Source of the DNA: Syntrophomonadaceae bacterium
Lineage (GTDB): Bacteria; Bacillota; Dethiobacteria; SKNC01
Direction: 5' to 3'
DNA length: 10,154 nt
Assembly: GCA_003555415.1 (NCBI GenBank)
Contig: PWHX01000072.1
Span: forward strand, 1-10,154
Notes under the pieces: model-generated
The model's input: only the letters and a program-made list of their open reading frames with translations
What the model was told of the DNA's origin: nothing
The model's database searches: none
Program-made: the position numbers and the translations under genes
In this document: in pieces, positions 1 to 6,006 of the stretch
Numbering within the stretch: the first letter of the stretch is position 1
Layout of the letters: each line of letters begins with the position of its first letter

Positions 1-1
1 A

Positions 2-97
2 GATCTGAACAATTTAATTATAGAAGGCAAGATAAAAGATGCAAAATCAATAATCGGGATAGTCCTGGCTGAGAAGGTGCTTAAGAATAATAAATAG
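2..97 (+). CDS. nudF: 3' end of a NUDIX ADP-ribose pyrophosphatase gene (partial)
   Basis: Only the last 31 codons are inside the window, ending in TAG. The tail reads LIIEGKIKDAKSIIGIVLAE, which matches the usual C-terminus of bacterial ADP-ribose pyrophosphatases (an EGKI-DAKT-like segment followed by a short helix). The NUDIX box itself would lie upstream and cannot be checked. These enzymes hydrolyse ADP-ribose to AMP and ribose 5-phosphate in the cytoplasm. Context supports the call, because nudF lies just upstream of spoIIM in Bacillus. The next gene starts 53 bases later with no intrinsic terminator between them, so transcription may continue into spoIIM. The identification rests on a short tail plus synteny. 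Confidence 0.68.
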   Translation, partial: DLNNLIIEGKIKDAKSIIGIVLAEKVLKNNK

Positions 98-113
98 TTC
101 CCCTGCATAAAAA
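85..113 (+). promoter_or_regulatory. Candidate sigma-E promoter for spoIIM
   Basis: GAATAAT at 85-91 resembles the sigma-E -35 consensus (KMATATT, one mismatch). After a 14-base spacer, CATAAAAA at 106-113 resembles the -10 consensus (CATACAAT). Transcription would start near 119-120. B. subtilis spoIIM is sigma-E dependent, so this promoter is expected here. The region is AT-rich, so chance matches are easy and the call is tentative. Confidence 0.42.
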
Positions 114-144
114 TTAAAAAGGTTATTTTATTCAGGCGGGGGAA
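98..144 (+). promoter_or_regulatory. Hairpin covering the spoIIM Shine-Dalgarno
   Basis: TTCCCCTGC (98-106) pairs with GCGGGGGAA (136-144): nine continuous pairs including one G-U. The right arm contains the G-rich SD (GGGGGAAG, 138-145) of spoIIM. The left arm begins at the base after the nudF stop codon and lies upstream of the start predicted for the candidate sigma-E promoter. Only read-through RNA would therefore carry both arms. The pairing is seen; the function is inferred. Confidence 0.5.
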
Positions 145-150
145 GTAAAA

Positions 151-783
151 TTGTATTATAAATTGAGAGATGTTATTATTCAATATATAAGAAGTCATTT
201 TGGTTATTATCTGCTGGCGATTTCCTTTTTTTTTGTAGGTATTATTATAGGAGCTGTTGTGGTAAAAGCCCTACCTGATTTTCAGGTCCAGGAATTGAGA
301 GATTATCTTAACTACTATTTTGTGGATTTTAATACGGCATCTTTATCTCAAGAGTTGATTTTAAGGGATTCCATTACCAATAATTTAAGATATATATTTA
401 TGATTTGGTTGTTGGGTGCTACCATAATAGGATTTCCTTTTATTCTAATACTTCTTTTTTTGAGGGGATTTATTTTAGGCTTTACAGTTGGTTTCCTGGT
501 GGATCAAATAGCTTTTAAAGGTGTACTTTTTGCGGTAGTTTCTATTTTGCCACATAACATAATTATAATACCCGGCATTTTAATTGCTGGAGTTACCGGC
601 CTTTGTTATTCTTTAAATATAATTAAATTGCGTATAAGGAGAAAAAGATATAATTTAAGCCAGTTATTTTTTAACTATAGTACGGTTATCCTTATTACAG
701 GAATAGTGATTATGGCTGGAGGATTAATTGAAGCCTATATAACTCCTGTTTTTATGAGATTTATAATTCCCATAATTAAATGA
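151..783 (+). CDS. spoIIM: Stage II sporulation protein M, engulfment membrane protein
   Basis: The protein has 210 residues (B. subtilis SpoIIM is about 214). SpoIIM is the polytopic membrane partner of SpoIID and SpoIIP in the complex that thins septal peptidoglycan and drives engulfment of the forespore by the mother cell. Hydrophobic segments lie at about 18-38, 80-102, 103-118, 122-150 and 176-200. The glycine-rich RGFILGFTVGFLVDQ stretch and the LPHNIIIIPG motif (about 133-142) are typical of the SpoIIM/DUF95 family. The start is a TTG, preceded by GGGGGAAG at 138-145. The rare start plus a paired SD suggests tight translational control. A candidate sigma-E promoter lies upstream, and ald follows 39 bases downstream. 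Confidence 0.9.
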   Translation: MYYKLRDVIIQYIRSHFGYYLLAISFFFVGIIIGAVVVKALPDFQVQELRDYLNYYFVDFNTASLSQELILRDSITNNLRYIFMIWLLGATIIGFPFILILLFLRGFILGFTVGFLVDQIAFKGVLFAVVSILPHNIIIIPGILIAGVTGLCYSLNIIKLRIRRKRYNLSQLFFNYSTVILITGIVIMAGGLIEAYITPVFMRFIIPIIK

Positions 784-822
784 ATTGCGGTAAAAAACAA
801 AATAATTAGGAGGCTTATATAT

Positions 823-1944
823 ATGATTATCGGAGTTCCTAAGGAAATCAAAGATAGAGAAGGAAGAATTGCTATAATACCGGCGGGTGTGGAAATGCTG
901 CTGGAAAACGATCATAAAGTAATAATAGAGAAGGGTGCCGGAGAGGGAAGCGGGCTTAAAGATGAAGATTTTATTGAAGTTGGAGCAGAGATGGTAGAAA
1001 GTGGACAGGCTGTTTATAAAAATGCCGATATGATAGTAAAAGTTAAGGAGCCCTTACCGGAGGAATTTAATTATTTAAGAGAAGATCAAATTATTTTTAC
1101 GTTTCTTCACCTTGCAGCAGTTCCCGAAGTGGCTCGGGCATTGGTAGAAAAGAAAGTGACGGCTATAGCCTATGAAACGGTACAACTTGAGGATAATTCT
1201 TTACCTCTTTTAGACCCAATGAGTAAAGTTGCTGGCAGGATGGCTGTTCAACTAGGAGCGCATTACCTGGAGCATACCCAGGGGGGAAGCGGGGTCCTTT
1301 TAGGTGGAGTTCCCGGAGTGCCGCCTTCTAAAGTAGTCATAATAGGAGGTGGGGTAGTAGGTACCAATGCAGCCCGCATAGCTAATGGAATAGGGGCTCA
1401 GGTAACAATTCTTGATGTAAATCCCAGTAGGCTGAGAGAATTGGATGACTTGTTCTACGGGCAGGTAAGCACTTGTTTTTCCAATAAATATAATTTAAAA
1501 AAGATTGTTCCCCAGGCTGACTTGTTAATAGGAGCAGTTCTTCATCCCGGTGGTAGAGCTCCAACTCTGGTAACCGAAGACATGGTTAAAAGTATGAAGA
1601 ACGGTTCAGTTATAGTAGATGTGGCAGTTGACCAGGGAGGAATTGTCGAAACGATAGACCGTTTTACCTCCCTGTCAGAACCAATTTACAATAAACACGG
1701 AGTGATACACTATGCCGTTTCCAATATACCCGGCACAGTACCTCGAACGTCTACTTTTGCTTTAACCAATACTACTATGCCATACGTTTTAACTTTGGCC
1801 AATTATGGGTATGAAGGAGCAGTCAAAATGAATAAAGGTTTGGCAAGTGGTATAAATATATTAAAGGGTAAGGTTGTTTATAAGGCAGTGGCTGAAGCAG
1901 TTAACTTACCCTTTACACCATTACAAGAAGTCTTAGACCTGTAA
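823..1944 (+). CDS. ald: L-alanine dehydrogenase (NAD-dependent)
   Basis: The enzyme reversibly deaminates L-alanine to pyruvate and ammonia with NAD+, in the cytoplasm. The product has 373 residues, the normal length. It begins GVPKEIKDREGRIAIIPAGV, with substrate-binding Arg15. Lys75 (KVKEP) and His96 (TFLHLAA) are at the expected active-site positions. The Rossmann motif GGGVVG lies at 175-180, with Asp198 at the end of the second strand, and Asp270 lies in VDVAVDQGG. The start is firm: AGGAGG at 808-813, nine bases ahead of ATG. Ald lies directly behind spoIIM, where Bacillus has fur. B. subtilis ald is allelic to spoVN and its loss impairs sporulation, so a supply of carbon and energy during sporulation, or control of the germinant alanine, fits this position. 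No separate promoter is obvious in the 39-base gap, so it may be cotranscribed with spoIIM. Confidence 0.96.
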   Translation: MIIGVPKEIKDREGRIAIIPAGVEMLLENDHKVIIEKGAGEGSGLKDEDFIEVGAEMVESGQAVYKNADMIVKVKEPLPEEFNYLREDQIIFTFLHLAAVPEVARALVEKKVTAIAYETVQLEDNSLPLLDPMSKVAGRMAVQLGAHYLEHTQGGSGVLLGGVPGVPPSKVVIIGGGVVGTNAARIANGIGAQVTILDVNPSRLRELDDLFYGQVSTCFSNKYNLKKIVPQADLLIGAVLHPGGRAPTLVTEDMVKSMKNGSVIVDVAVDQGGIVETIDRFTSLSEPIYNKHGVIHYAVSNIPGTVPRTSTFALTNTTMPYVLTLANYGYEGAVKMNKGLASGINILKGKVVYKAVAEAVNLPFTPLQEVLDL

Positions 1945-1963
1945 AAGGATATCTAAGATAATA

Positions 1964-2045
1964 GTCTCCTGATTGGTGGTTCTAAAATATCAGTTTCCAT
2001 AATATATTAAAAAAGAATTAATTTTAGAACTATCAATTAGGAGGT
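1964..2045 (+). promoter_or_regulatory. 25-bp hairpin sequestering the SD of the DUF4227-like gene
   Basis: Bases 1964-1988 pair with 2021-2045 without bulge or mismatch: 20 Watson-Crick and 5 G-U pairs around a 32-base loop. The inner ten base pairs (GTTCTAAAAT with ATTTTAGAAC) are perfect. The right arm contains nearly all of the consensus SD AGGAGGTG (2039-2046). All five non-Watson-Crick positions are G-U in the + strand RNA; on the opposite strand they would be A-C mismatches. That points to an RNA structure read in the sense direction. No U-tract follows, so it is not an intrinsic terminator. The trigger that would open it is unknown. Confidence 0.75.
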
Positions 2046-2053
2046 GAAAGCTA

Positions 2054-2323
2054 ATGAAGATGATATCTTTTGTTAAGTTTAATCCCCGGCACATTATGTT
2101 TTTAAAGATTATTGTAATAATTCTTATCCTTGCTTTAGTTTTACCCAAAGTGTTTTTTTTGGTAAAGGAAGCTATTTCTCCCTGGATATCAACGGAGGAT
2201 CCTTTTGATACACAAAAAGTTGGGAAAACTGTTGAAGGTAGAGCGGAAGATTCAGGTCTTATAGAAAACATGTGGTTTCATCTATTAGATTTTTATCGCC
2301 ACGGAATAAATATTTTTATTTAA
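2054..2323 (+). CDS. Small single-pass membrane protein, DUF4227/YqzK-like
   Basis: The 89-residue product has a basic N-terminus and one membrane segment at about 16-37. A short soluble tail ends in WFHLLDFYRHGI. That ending resembles the WF-RL-FFY-GE tail of the Bacillus YqzK (DUF4227) proteins, which are also small one-pass membrane proteins encoded just upstream of xerD. I infer a divergent member of this family from shared position, size, topology and tail; the middle is not recognisably similar. Its function is unknown. The SD AGGAGGTG at 2039-2046 is near perfect but buried in a long stem. An ATG at codon 3 is a possible alternative start. xerD begins 122 bases downstream, apparently from its own promoter. 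Confidence 0.72.
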   Translation: MKMISFVKFNPRHIMFLKIIVIILILALVLPKVFFLVKEAISPWISTEDPFDTQKVGKTVEGRAEDSGLIENMWFHLLDFYRHGINIFI

Positions 2324-2349
2324 AATAAAAGGATTTCTTTTCCTGTTTG

Positions 2350-2378
2350 TTGAATAAGTTAAAAATATTTACCATAAT
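2350..2378 (+). promoter_or_regulatory. Candidate sigma-A promoter for the xerD-deoB-pdp operon
   Basis: TTGAAT (2350-2355, four of six matches to TTGACA) and CATAAT (2373-2378, five of six to TATAAT) are separated by the ideal 17 bases. Transcription would start near 2385, giving a leader of about 60 bases before xerD. The rest of the 122-base gap between genes is AT-rich and shows no convincing terminator. Confidence 0.5.
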
Positions 2379-2445
2379 GATTGTATATTACCAATTGTTT
2401 GTGTTTAAAGTCATGAAGTGGCTTAATTATAAAGGAGTTCTTTAG

Positions 2446-3336
2446 ATGGATAAATGGATAACAGAATTTTTATATTTTTTAGACGTAGAAAAGGGGTTGG
2501 CAAAGAATACCTTAGAATCTTACGGGAGAGATTTAAAAAGTTTTTTTTCTTTTATAAATAAAAATGGACATAAAAGCCTCTTAGAAATATCCCGCAATGA
2601 TATTACCTCTTATTTGTTGTACCTCCATAAAAAGGGCAGAGCTACTTCTACTATTTCCAGGAACCTTGCTTCAATCAGGTCTTTTTATCATTTTTTATTA
2701 AACGAGCAGGTTCTTGATAAGGATCCTTCATCTAATCTGGAATCTCCGAAACAGGAAAAGAAATTACCTGAGATTTTGACTATTAGTGAGGTTGACTTGT
2801 TGTTGAGTCAGCCTGACACTTCGGAGATTACCGGTATAAGAGATAAGTCTATGTTAGAGGTAATTTATGCTACCGGGATCCGGGTTTCAGAGATAATAGA
2901 TTTAAATAAAATGGACATAAATATTGACAACGGGTATATAAGATGCAGGGGGAAAGGAAACAAAGAAAGGATTGTTCCCCTGGGTAAAATAGCTGTTAAA
3001 AATACAAAGATATATTTGGAAAAATCCAGAAGCAAGCTGGTTAAAAATAACGACAGCGAGGAAGCTTTTTACGTAAATCACCATGGTAAAAGGCTTACCC
3101 GGCAGGGTTTCTGGAAAATAATTAAAAAGTATGCCAAGCAGGCTAAAATCGATAGAAAAATTACCCCACATACTTTAAGGCATTCCTTTGCCACACACCT
3201 TTTGGAAAATGGTGCAGATTTACGTTCAGTTCAAGAAATGCTAGGACATGCCGACATATCTACCACGCAAATATATACACATATAACCCGTAAAAAGCTA
3301 AAAGGTATATATGAAAAAACTCATCCCAGAGCTTAA
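2446..3336 (+). CDS. xerD: Tyrosine recombinase XerD
   Basis: XerD works with XerC at dif to resolve chromosome dimers at the division septum. The 296-residue protein has the usual N-terminal SAM-like core-binding domain (about 1-100, with TLESYGRDLKSFF and ATSTISRNLASIRSFYHFL) and a C-terminal catalytic domain. All six catalytic residues are present at the E. coli XerD spacing minus two: Arg146 (ATGIRVSE), Lys170 (GKGNKERIVPLG), His242 and Arg245 (HTLRHSFATHLL), His268 (LGHADISTTQ) and nucleophile Tyr277 (QIYTHI). The start is ATG, eight bases after AAAGGAG (2431-2437). It is the first gene of a tight operon: deoB starts 12 bases after its stop. In Bacillus this gene is ripX/xerD, in the same neighbourhood. 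Confidence 0.95.
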   Translation: MDKWITEFLYFLDVEKGLAKNTLESYGRDLKSFFSFINKNGHKSLLEISRNDITSYLLYLHKKGRATSTISRNLASIRSFYHFLLNEQVLDKDPSSNLESPKQEKKLPEILTISEVDLLLSQPDTSEITGIRDKSMLEVIYATGIRVSEIIDLNKMDINIDNGYIRCRGKGNKERIVPLGKIAVKNTKIYLEKSRSKLVKNNDSEEAFYVNHHGKRLTRQGFWKIIKKYAKQAKIDRKITPHTLRHSFATHLLENGADLRSVQEMLGHADISTTQIYTHITRKKLKGIYEKTHPRA

Positions 3337-3348
3337 AGGAGAAATGGA

Positions 3349-4521
3349 ATGATAAGCCGTGTTGTAATTATTATTCTTGACGGATTAGGAGTTGGAGCAT
3401 TACCGGATGCTTATCTTTACAGTGACGAGGGAAGTAATACTTTAGGCAATATATCCAGGAAAATAGAAGGCGGATTATATCTTCCGGAAATGGAGAAAAT
3501 GGGTTTAGGTAACATTATTTCTGTTGAAGGAGTCAAGCCTGCAATAAAACCGCTGTCTTCTTTTGGGAAAATGTCTGAAATATCTGCTGGGAAAGACACT
3601 ATTACCGGCCATTGGGAGATGGCTGGTTTAATTTTGGAGAAGCCTTTTCCTCTTTATCCAGAAGGCTTTCCCAATGAAATAATAGACCCTTTTGAAGAAG
3701 CTATAGGTAAAAAAGTCCTGGGAAATAAAGTAGCCTCCGGAACAGAAATCATTGAAAAACTGGGAGAAGAGCATTTAAGTACAGGTCAGCCCATAGTGTA
3801 TACATCGGCAGATAGTGTGTTTCAGATTGCCGCCCACGTAGCAGTGGTGCCGATAGATTTATTGTACAGTTGGTGTAATATAGCCAGGAAACTGCTTAAA
3901 GACCAGCATGCCATAGGAAGGGTAATAGCCCGCCCCTTTACCGGTGCTCTGGGCAGCTTTAAGCGTACATCGGGAAGAAAAGATTATCCTTTAATGCCCT
4001 TCGAGAAAACAATACTTAATATACTGGAGAAAAAGGGTAGGGAAGTTATTTCCGTAGGAAAGGTTTATGATATTTTTGGCGGTTCAGGTATTACCCGTTC
4101 ATTTACTACCCAAAATAATAAAGAGGGTATTTTAAAAATCACAGATGTGCTGGGGTTCTACTTTGAGGGTTTAGTTTTTGCCAATTTAGTAGATTTCGAT
4201 ATGATTTATGGTCACCGTAATGATTGTGAAGGTTATTATGAGGCTTTAAAAGAATTTGATTATTATCTTCCCTTGATCAGGGAATCATTGCGGAAGGATG
4301 ATATGCTTATAATAACGGCAGATCACGGCTGTGATCCAACAAATCCTGGTACTGATCATACCCGGGAATATGTGCCCCTTATGGTTTACGGAGGCAAGTG
4401 TAAAAAAGGTGTTGATTTGGGAACCAGGGAAAGCTTTACTGATGTCGCTGCTACCATAGCAGATATTTTTCAAGTAGGTGAATTAAAAAACGGGAAAAGC
4501 TTTGCCCATCAGGTTTTATAG
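3349..4521 (+). CDS. deoB: Phosphopentomutase
   Basis: DeoB interconverts (deoxy)ribose 1-phosphate and 5-phosphate, linking nucleoside phosphorolysis to central metabolism. The 390-residue protein belongs to the alkaline phosphatase superfamily. Metal ligands seen are Asp11 (ILDGLGVGALPDA), Asp284 and His289 (FDMIYGHRND), Asp325 and His326 (TADHGCDPTNPG) and His337 (TDHTRE). The phosphorylated Thr should be Thr84 in GKDTITGHWEMAG. All are at family spacing. Its SD AAAGGAG (3335-3341) overlaps the xerD stop codon, so translation is probably coupled to xerD. pdp starts 10 bases after the stop. B. subtilis calls this gene drm, also located between xerD and a nucleoside phosphorylase gene. Confidence 0.96.
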   Translation: MISRVVIIILDGLGVGALPDAYLYSDEGSNTLGNISRKIEGGLYLPEMEKMGLGNIISVEGVKPAIKPLSSFGKMSEISAGKDTITGHWEMAGLILEKPFPLYPEGFPNEIIDPFEEAIGKKVLGNKVASGTEIIEKLGEEHLSTGQPIVYTSADSVFQIAAHVAVVPIDLLYSWCNIARKLLKDQHAIGRVIARPFTGALGSFKRTSGRKDYPLMPFEKTILNILEKKGREVISVGKVYDIFGGSGITRSFTTQNNKEGILKITDVLGFYFEGLVFANLVDFDMIYGHRNDCEGYYEALKEFDYYLPLIRESLRKDDMLIITADHGCDPTNPGTDHTREYVPLMVYGGKCKKGVDLGTRESFTDVAATIADIFQVGELKNGKSFAHQVL

Positions 4522-4531
4522 GGGTGGTCAT

Positions 4532-5839
4532 ATGAGGTCTTATGATATTATTTTAAAAAAGAGAAACGGTCAGCCTTTAAACAAAAATGAAATTGAATTT
4601 TTGCTGCGAGGCTTTATTAAAGGTCAGATTCCGGATTATCAGGTATCTGCTTTTTTGATGGCTGTTTATTTTAAGGGAATGACCCGGGAAGAATTAGCAG
4701 AGTTTACCTTAAGCATGGCTGGTTCAGGAGATATGATGGACCTTTCTTCAATTCCTGGCATTAAAGTAGATAAGCACAGTACCGGTGGGGTAGGGGATAA
4801 AACAACTCTTGTTTTGGTTCCCCTGGTGGCCGCAGCTGGAGTCCCGGTAGCTAAAATGTCTGGAAAGGGTTTGGGACATACCGGTGGTACAGTAGATAAA
4901 CTAAGTTCAATAAAGGGGTTTCAAACTGAACTCACTACCCAGGCGTTTATAGAAAAGGTTAAGAATATTAATACTGCCGTGGTTGGGCAAACGGCCAACC
5001 TTGTTCCGGCAGACAAAAAACTGTACGCTCTAAGGGACGTGACAGCTACAGTTGACAGCATACCCCTGATAGCCAGTTCAATTATGAGCAAAAAAATTGC
5101 TTCAGGAGCACAAGGGTTGGTATTGGATGTTAAGATGGGTAGAGGGGCCTTTATGAAAAGAAAGGAAGAAGCTGTGAGCCTGGCAAAACGCATGGTGGAA
5201 ACAGGGAACAGGCTGGGTTTAAAAACCAGGGCCCTGATTACCAGTATGGATCAACCTTTAGGGAAAACTGTGGGGAATGCCTTAGAAGTTAAGGAGGCCA
5301 TAAAGACCCTTATGGCTAAAGGCCCTCAAGACCTGACGGAATTATGTTTGACCCTGGGGTCCCACATGCTGGTATTAGGTAAAAAGGCTAATAGTGAAGA
5401 CGAAGGAAGGGCAAAACTTGAGGAAATATTATATTCTAGAAAGGGCCTTGATAAGTTTAAAGCTCTTATAGAAAGTCAGGGAGGCCAGTCTGAAGTCATT
5501 GGAGATATGGATAAGTTACCCTGTGCCCCTTTAATAGAAGAATATCACTGTCCTGCGGTAGGCTTTTTAAAAGAAATAGATGCTTTTAAAATAGGTATGG
5601 CAGCCATGACTTTGGGAGCTGGCAGAGAAAAGAAGGATGATTTTATAGATTTGTCGGTAGGTATAGAATTAAATAAAAAGGCCGGAGATAAGGTAGAAAA
5701 AGGAGAGCCTTTATTTATTATTCACAGCAACAGCAGAGAAAGAACAGCTAAAGCTATAGAAGTATTAAAGGATTCTTTCATTCTGGTTAAAGAAAAACCC
5801 CAACCACCTCCATTAATTTATGATAAAATAAAAAAGTGA
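4532..5839 (+). CDS. pdp: Pyrimidine-nucleoside phosphorylase
   Basis: Pdp cleaves uridine, thymidine and deoxyuridine with phosphate to give the base and (deoxy)ribose 1-phosphate, the substrate of DeoB encoded just upstream. The 435-residue protein has the expected length (about 433). The phosphate loop KHSTGGVGDK is at 81-90, and the family signature SGKGLGHTGGTVDKLSSI at 110-127. Base-binding Arg169, Ser184 and Lys188 lie in YALRDVTATVDSIPLIASSIMSKK in pieces at 166-188. I chose ATG 4532 over an in-frame TTG at 4502: the SD GGGGTGG (4521-4527) lies just ahead of it and the family begins at this point. Bacillus has the purine enzyme gene punA here instead. An intrinsic terminator follows. 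Confidence 0.95.
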   Translation: MRSYDIILKKRNGQPLNKNEIEFLLRGFIKGQIPDYQVSAFLMAVYFKGMTREELAEFTLSMAGSGDMMDLSSIPGIKVDKHSTGGVGDKTTLVLVPLVAAAGVPVAKMSGKGLGHTGGTVDKLSSIKGFQTELTTQAFIEKVKNINTAVVGQTANLVPADKKLYALRDVTATVDSIPLIASSIMSKKIASGAQGLVLDVKMGRGAFMKRKEEAVSLAKRMVETGNRLGLKTRALITSMDQPLGKTVGNALEVKEAIKTLMAKGPQDLTELCLTLGSHMLVLGKKANSEDEGRAKLEEILYSRKGLDKFKALIESQGGQSEVIGDMDKLPCAPLIEEYHCPAVGFLKEIDAFKIGMAAMTLGAGREKKDDFIDLSVGIELNKKAGDKVEKGEPLFIIHSNSRERTAKAIEVLKDSFILVKEKPQPPPLIYDKIKK

Positions 5840-5864
5840 CAGGCAAGCTGTCAACAACCCTGTC
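5837..5864 (+). repeat. Two competing short stems over the pdp stop codon
   Basis: TGACAG (5837-5842), which includes the pdp stop codon, pairs perfectly with CTGTCA (5848-5853). The overlapping GACAGG (5838-5843) pairs perfectly with CCTGTC (5859-5864). The two stems exclude each other. A T6 run follows at 5873-5878, too distant for a standard terminator. This may be a weak partner of the terminator downstream, or chance. Confidence 0.35.
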
Positions 5865-5878
5865 TCCATTCATTTTTT

Positions 5879-5903
5879 AAAGTTCACCTATGGTGAACTT
5901 TTT
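5879..5903 (+). terminator. Intrinsic terminator of the xerD-deoB-pdp operon
   Basis: A perfect 10-bp stem (AAAGTTCACC, 5879-5888, with GGTGAACTTT, 5892-5901) closes a 3-base loop. The T-run at 5899-5903 overlaps the end of the right arm. It lies 40 bases after the pdp stop and ahead of the dacF promoter region. Confidence 0.8.
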
Positions 5904-5931
5904 GTATTATTTTGATATTAGCGGTTAAAAT
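5904..5931 (+). promoter_or_regulatory. Candidate sigma-F promoter for dacF
   Basis: GGTTAAAAT at 5923-5931 fits the sigma-F -10 consensus GGNNANANT completely. GTATT at 5904-5908 is a near fit to the -35 (GYWTA) with a 14-base spacer, slightly short. B. subtilis dacF is sigma-F controlled, which supports the reading. The start would be near 5938, giving a leader of about 70 bases. Confidence 0.4.
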
Positions 5932-6006
5932 AACTGTGTAAGCTATTATTACCACAACTTTTTCAAAAGAGTTTTGCAATATAAATTTAAAATGAGGTGG
6001 ATAGAA

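Noticed and set aside
1931..1958. Inverted repeat TCTTAGA / TCTAAGA across the ald stop codon as a terminator
   Set aside because: The stem is seven AT-rich pairs with a bulged interior and no T-run follows. It may be only local structure.
1957..1962. GATAAT as a -10 box for the DUF4227-like gene
   Set aside because: No acceptable -35 at 16-18 bases upstream, so read-through from ald is at least as likely.
1990..2271. Minus-strand ORF of 93 codons opposite the DUF4227-like gene
   Set aside because: No SD, no recognisable domain, and it lies antisense to a better-supported gene. Other minus-strand ORFs were rejected for the same reasons.
2324..2346. Possible terminator after the DUF4227-like gene (AAAAG / CTTTT)
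   Set aside because: Only five weak pairs and no real U-tract.
5974..6006. Upstream start for dacF
   Set aside because: It would put a good SD inside the coding region and place charged residues before the signal peptide.
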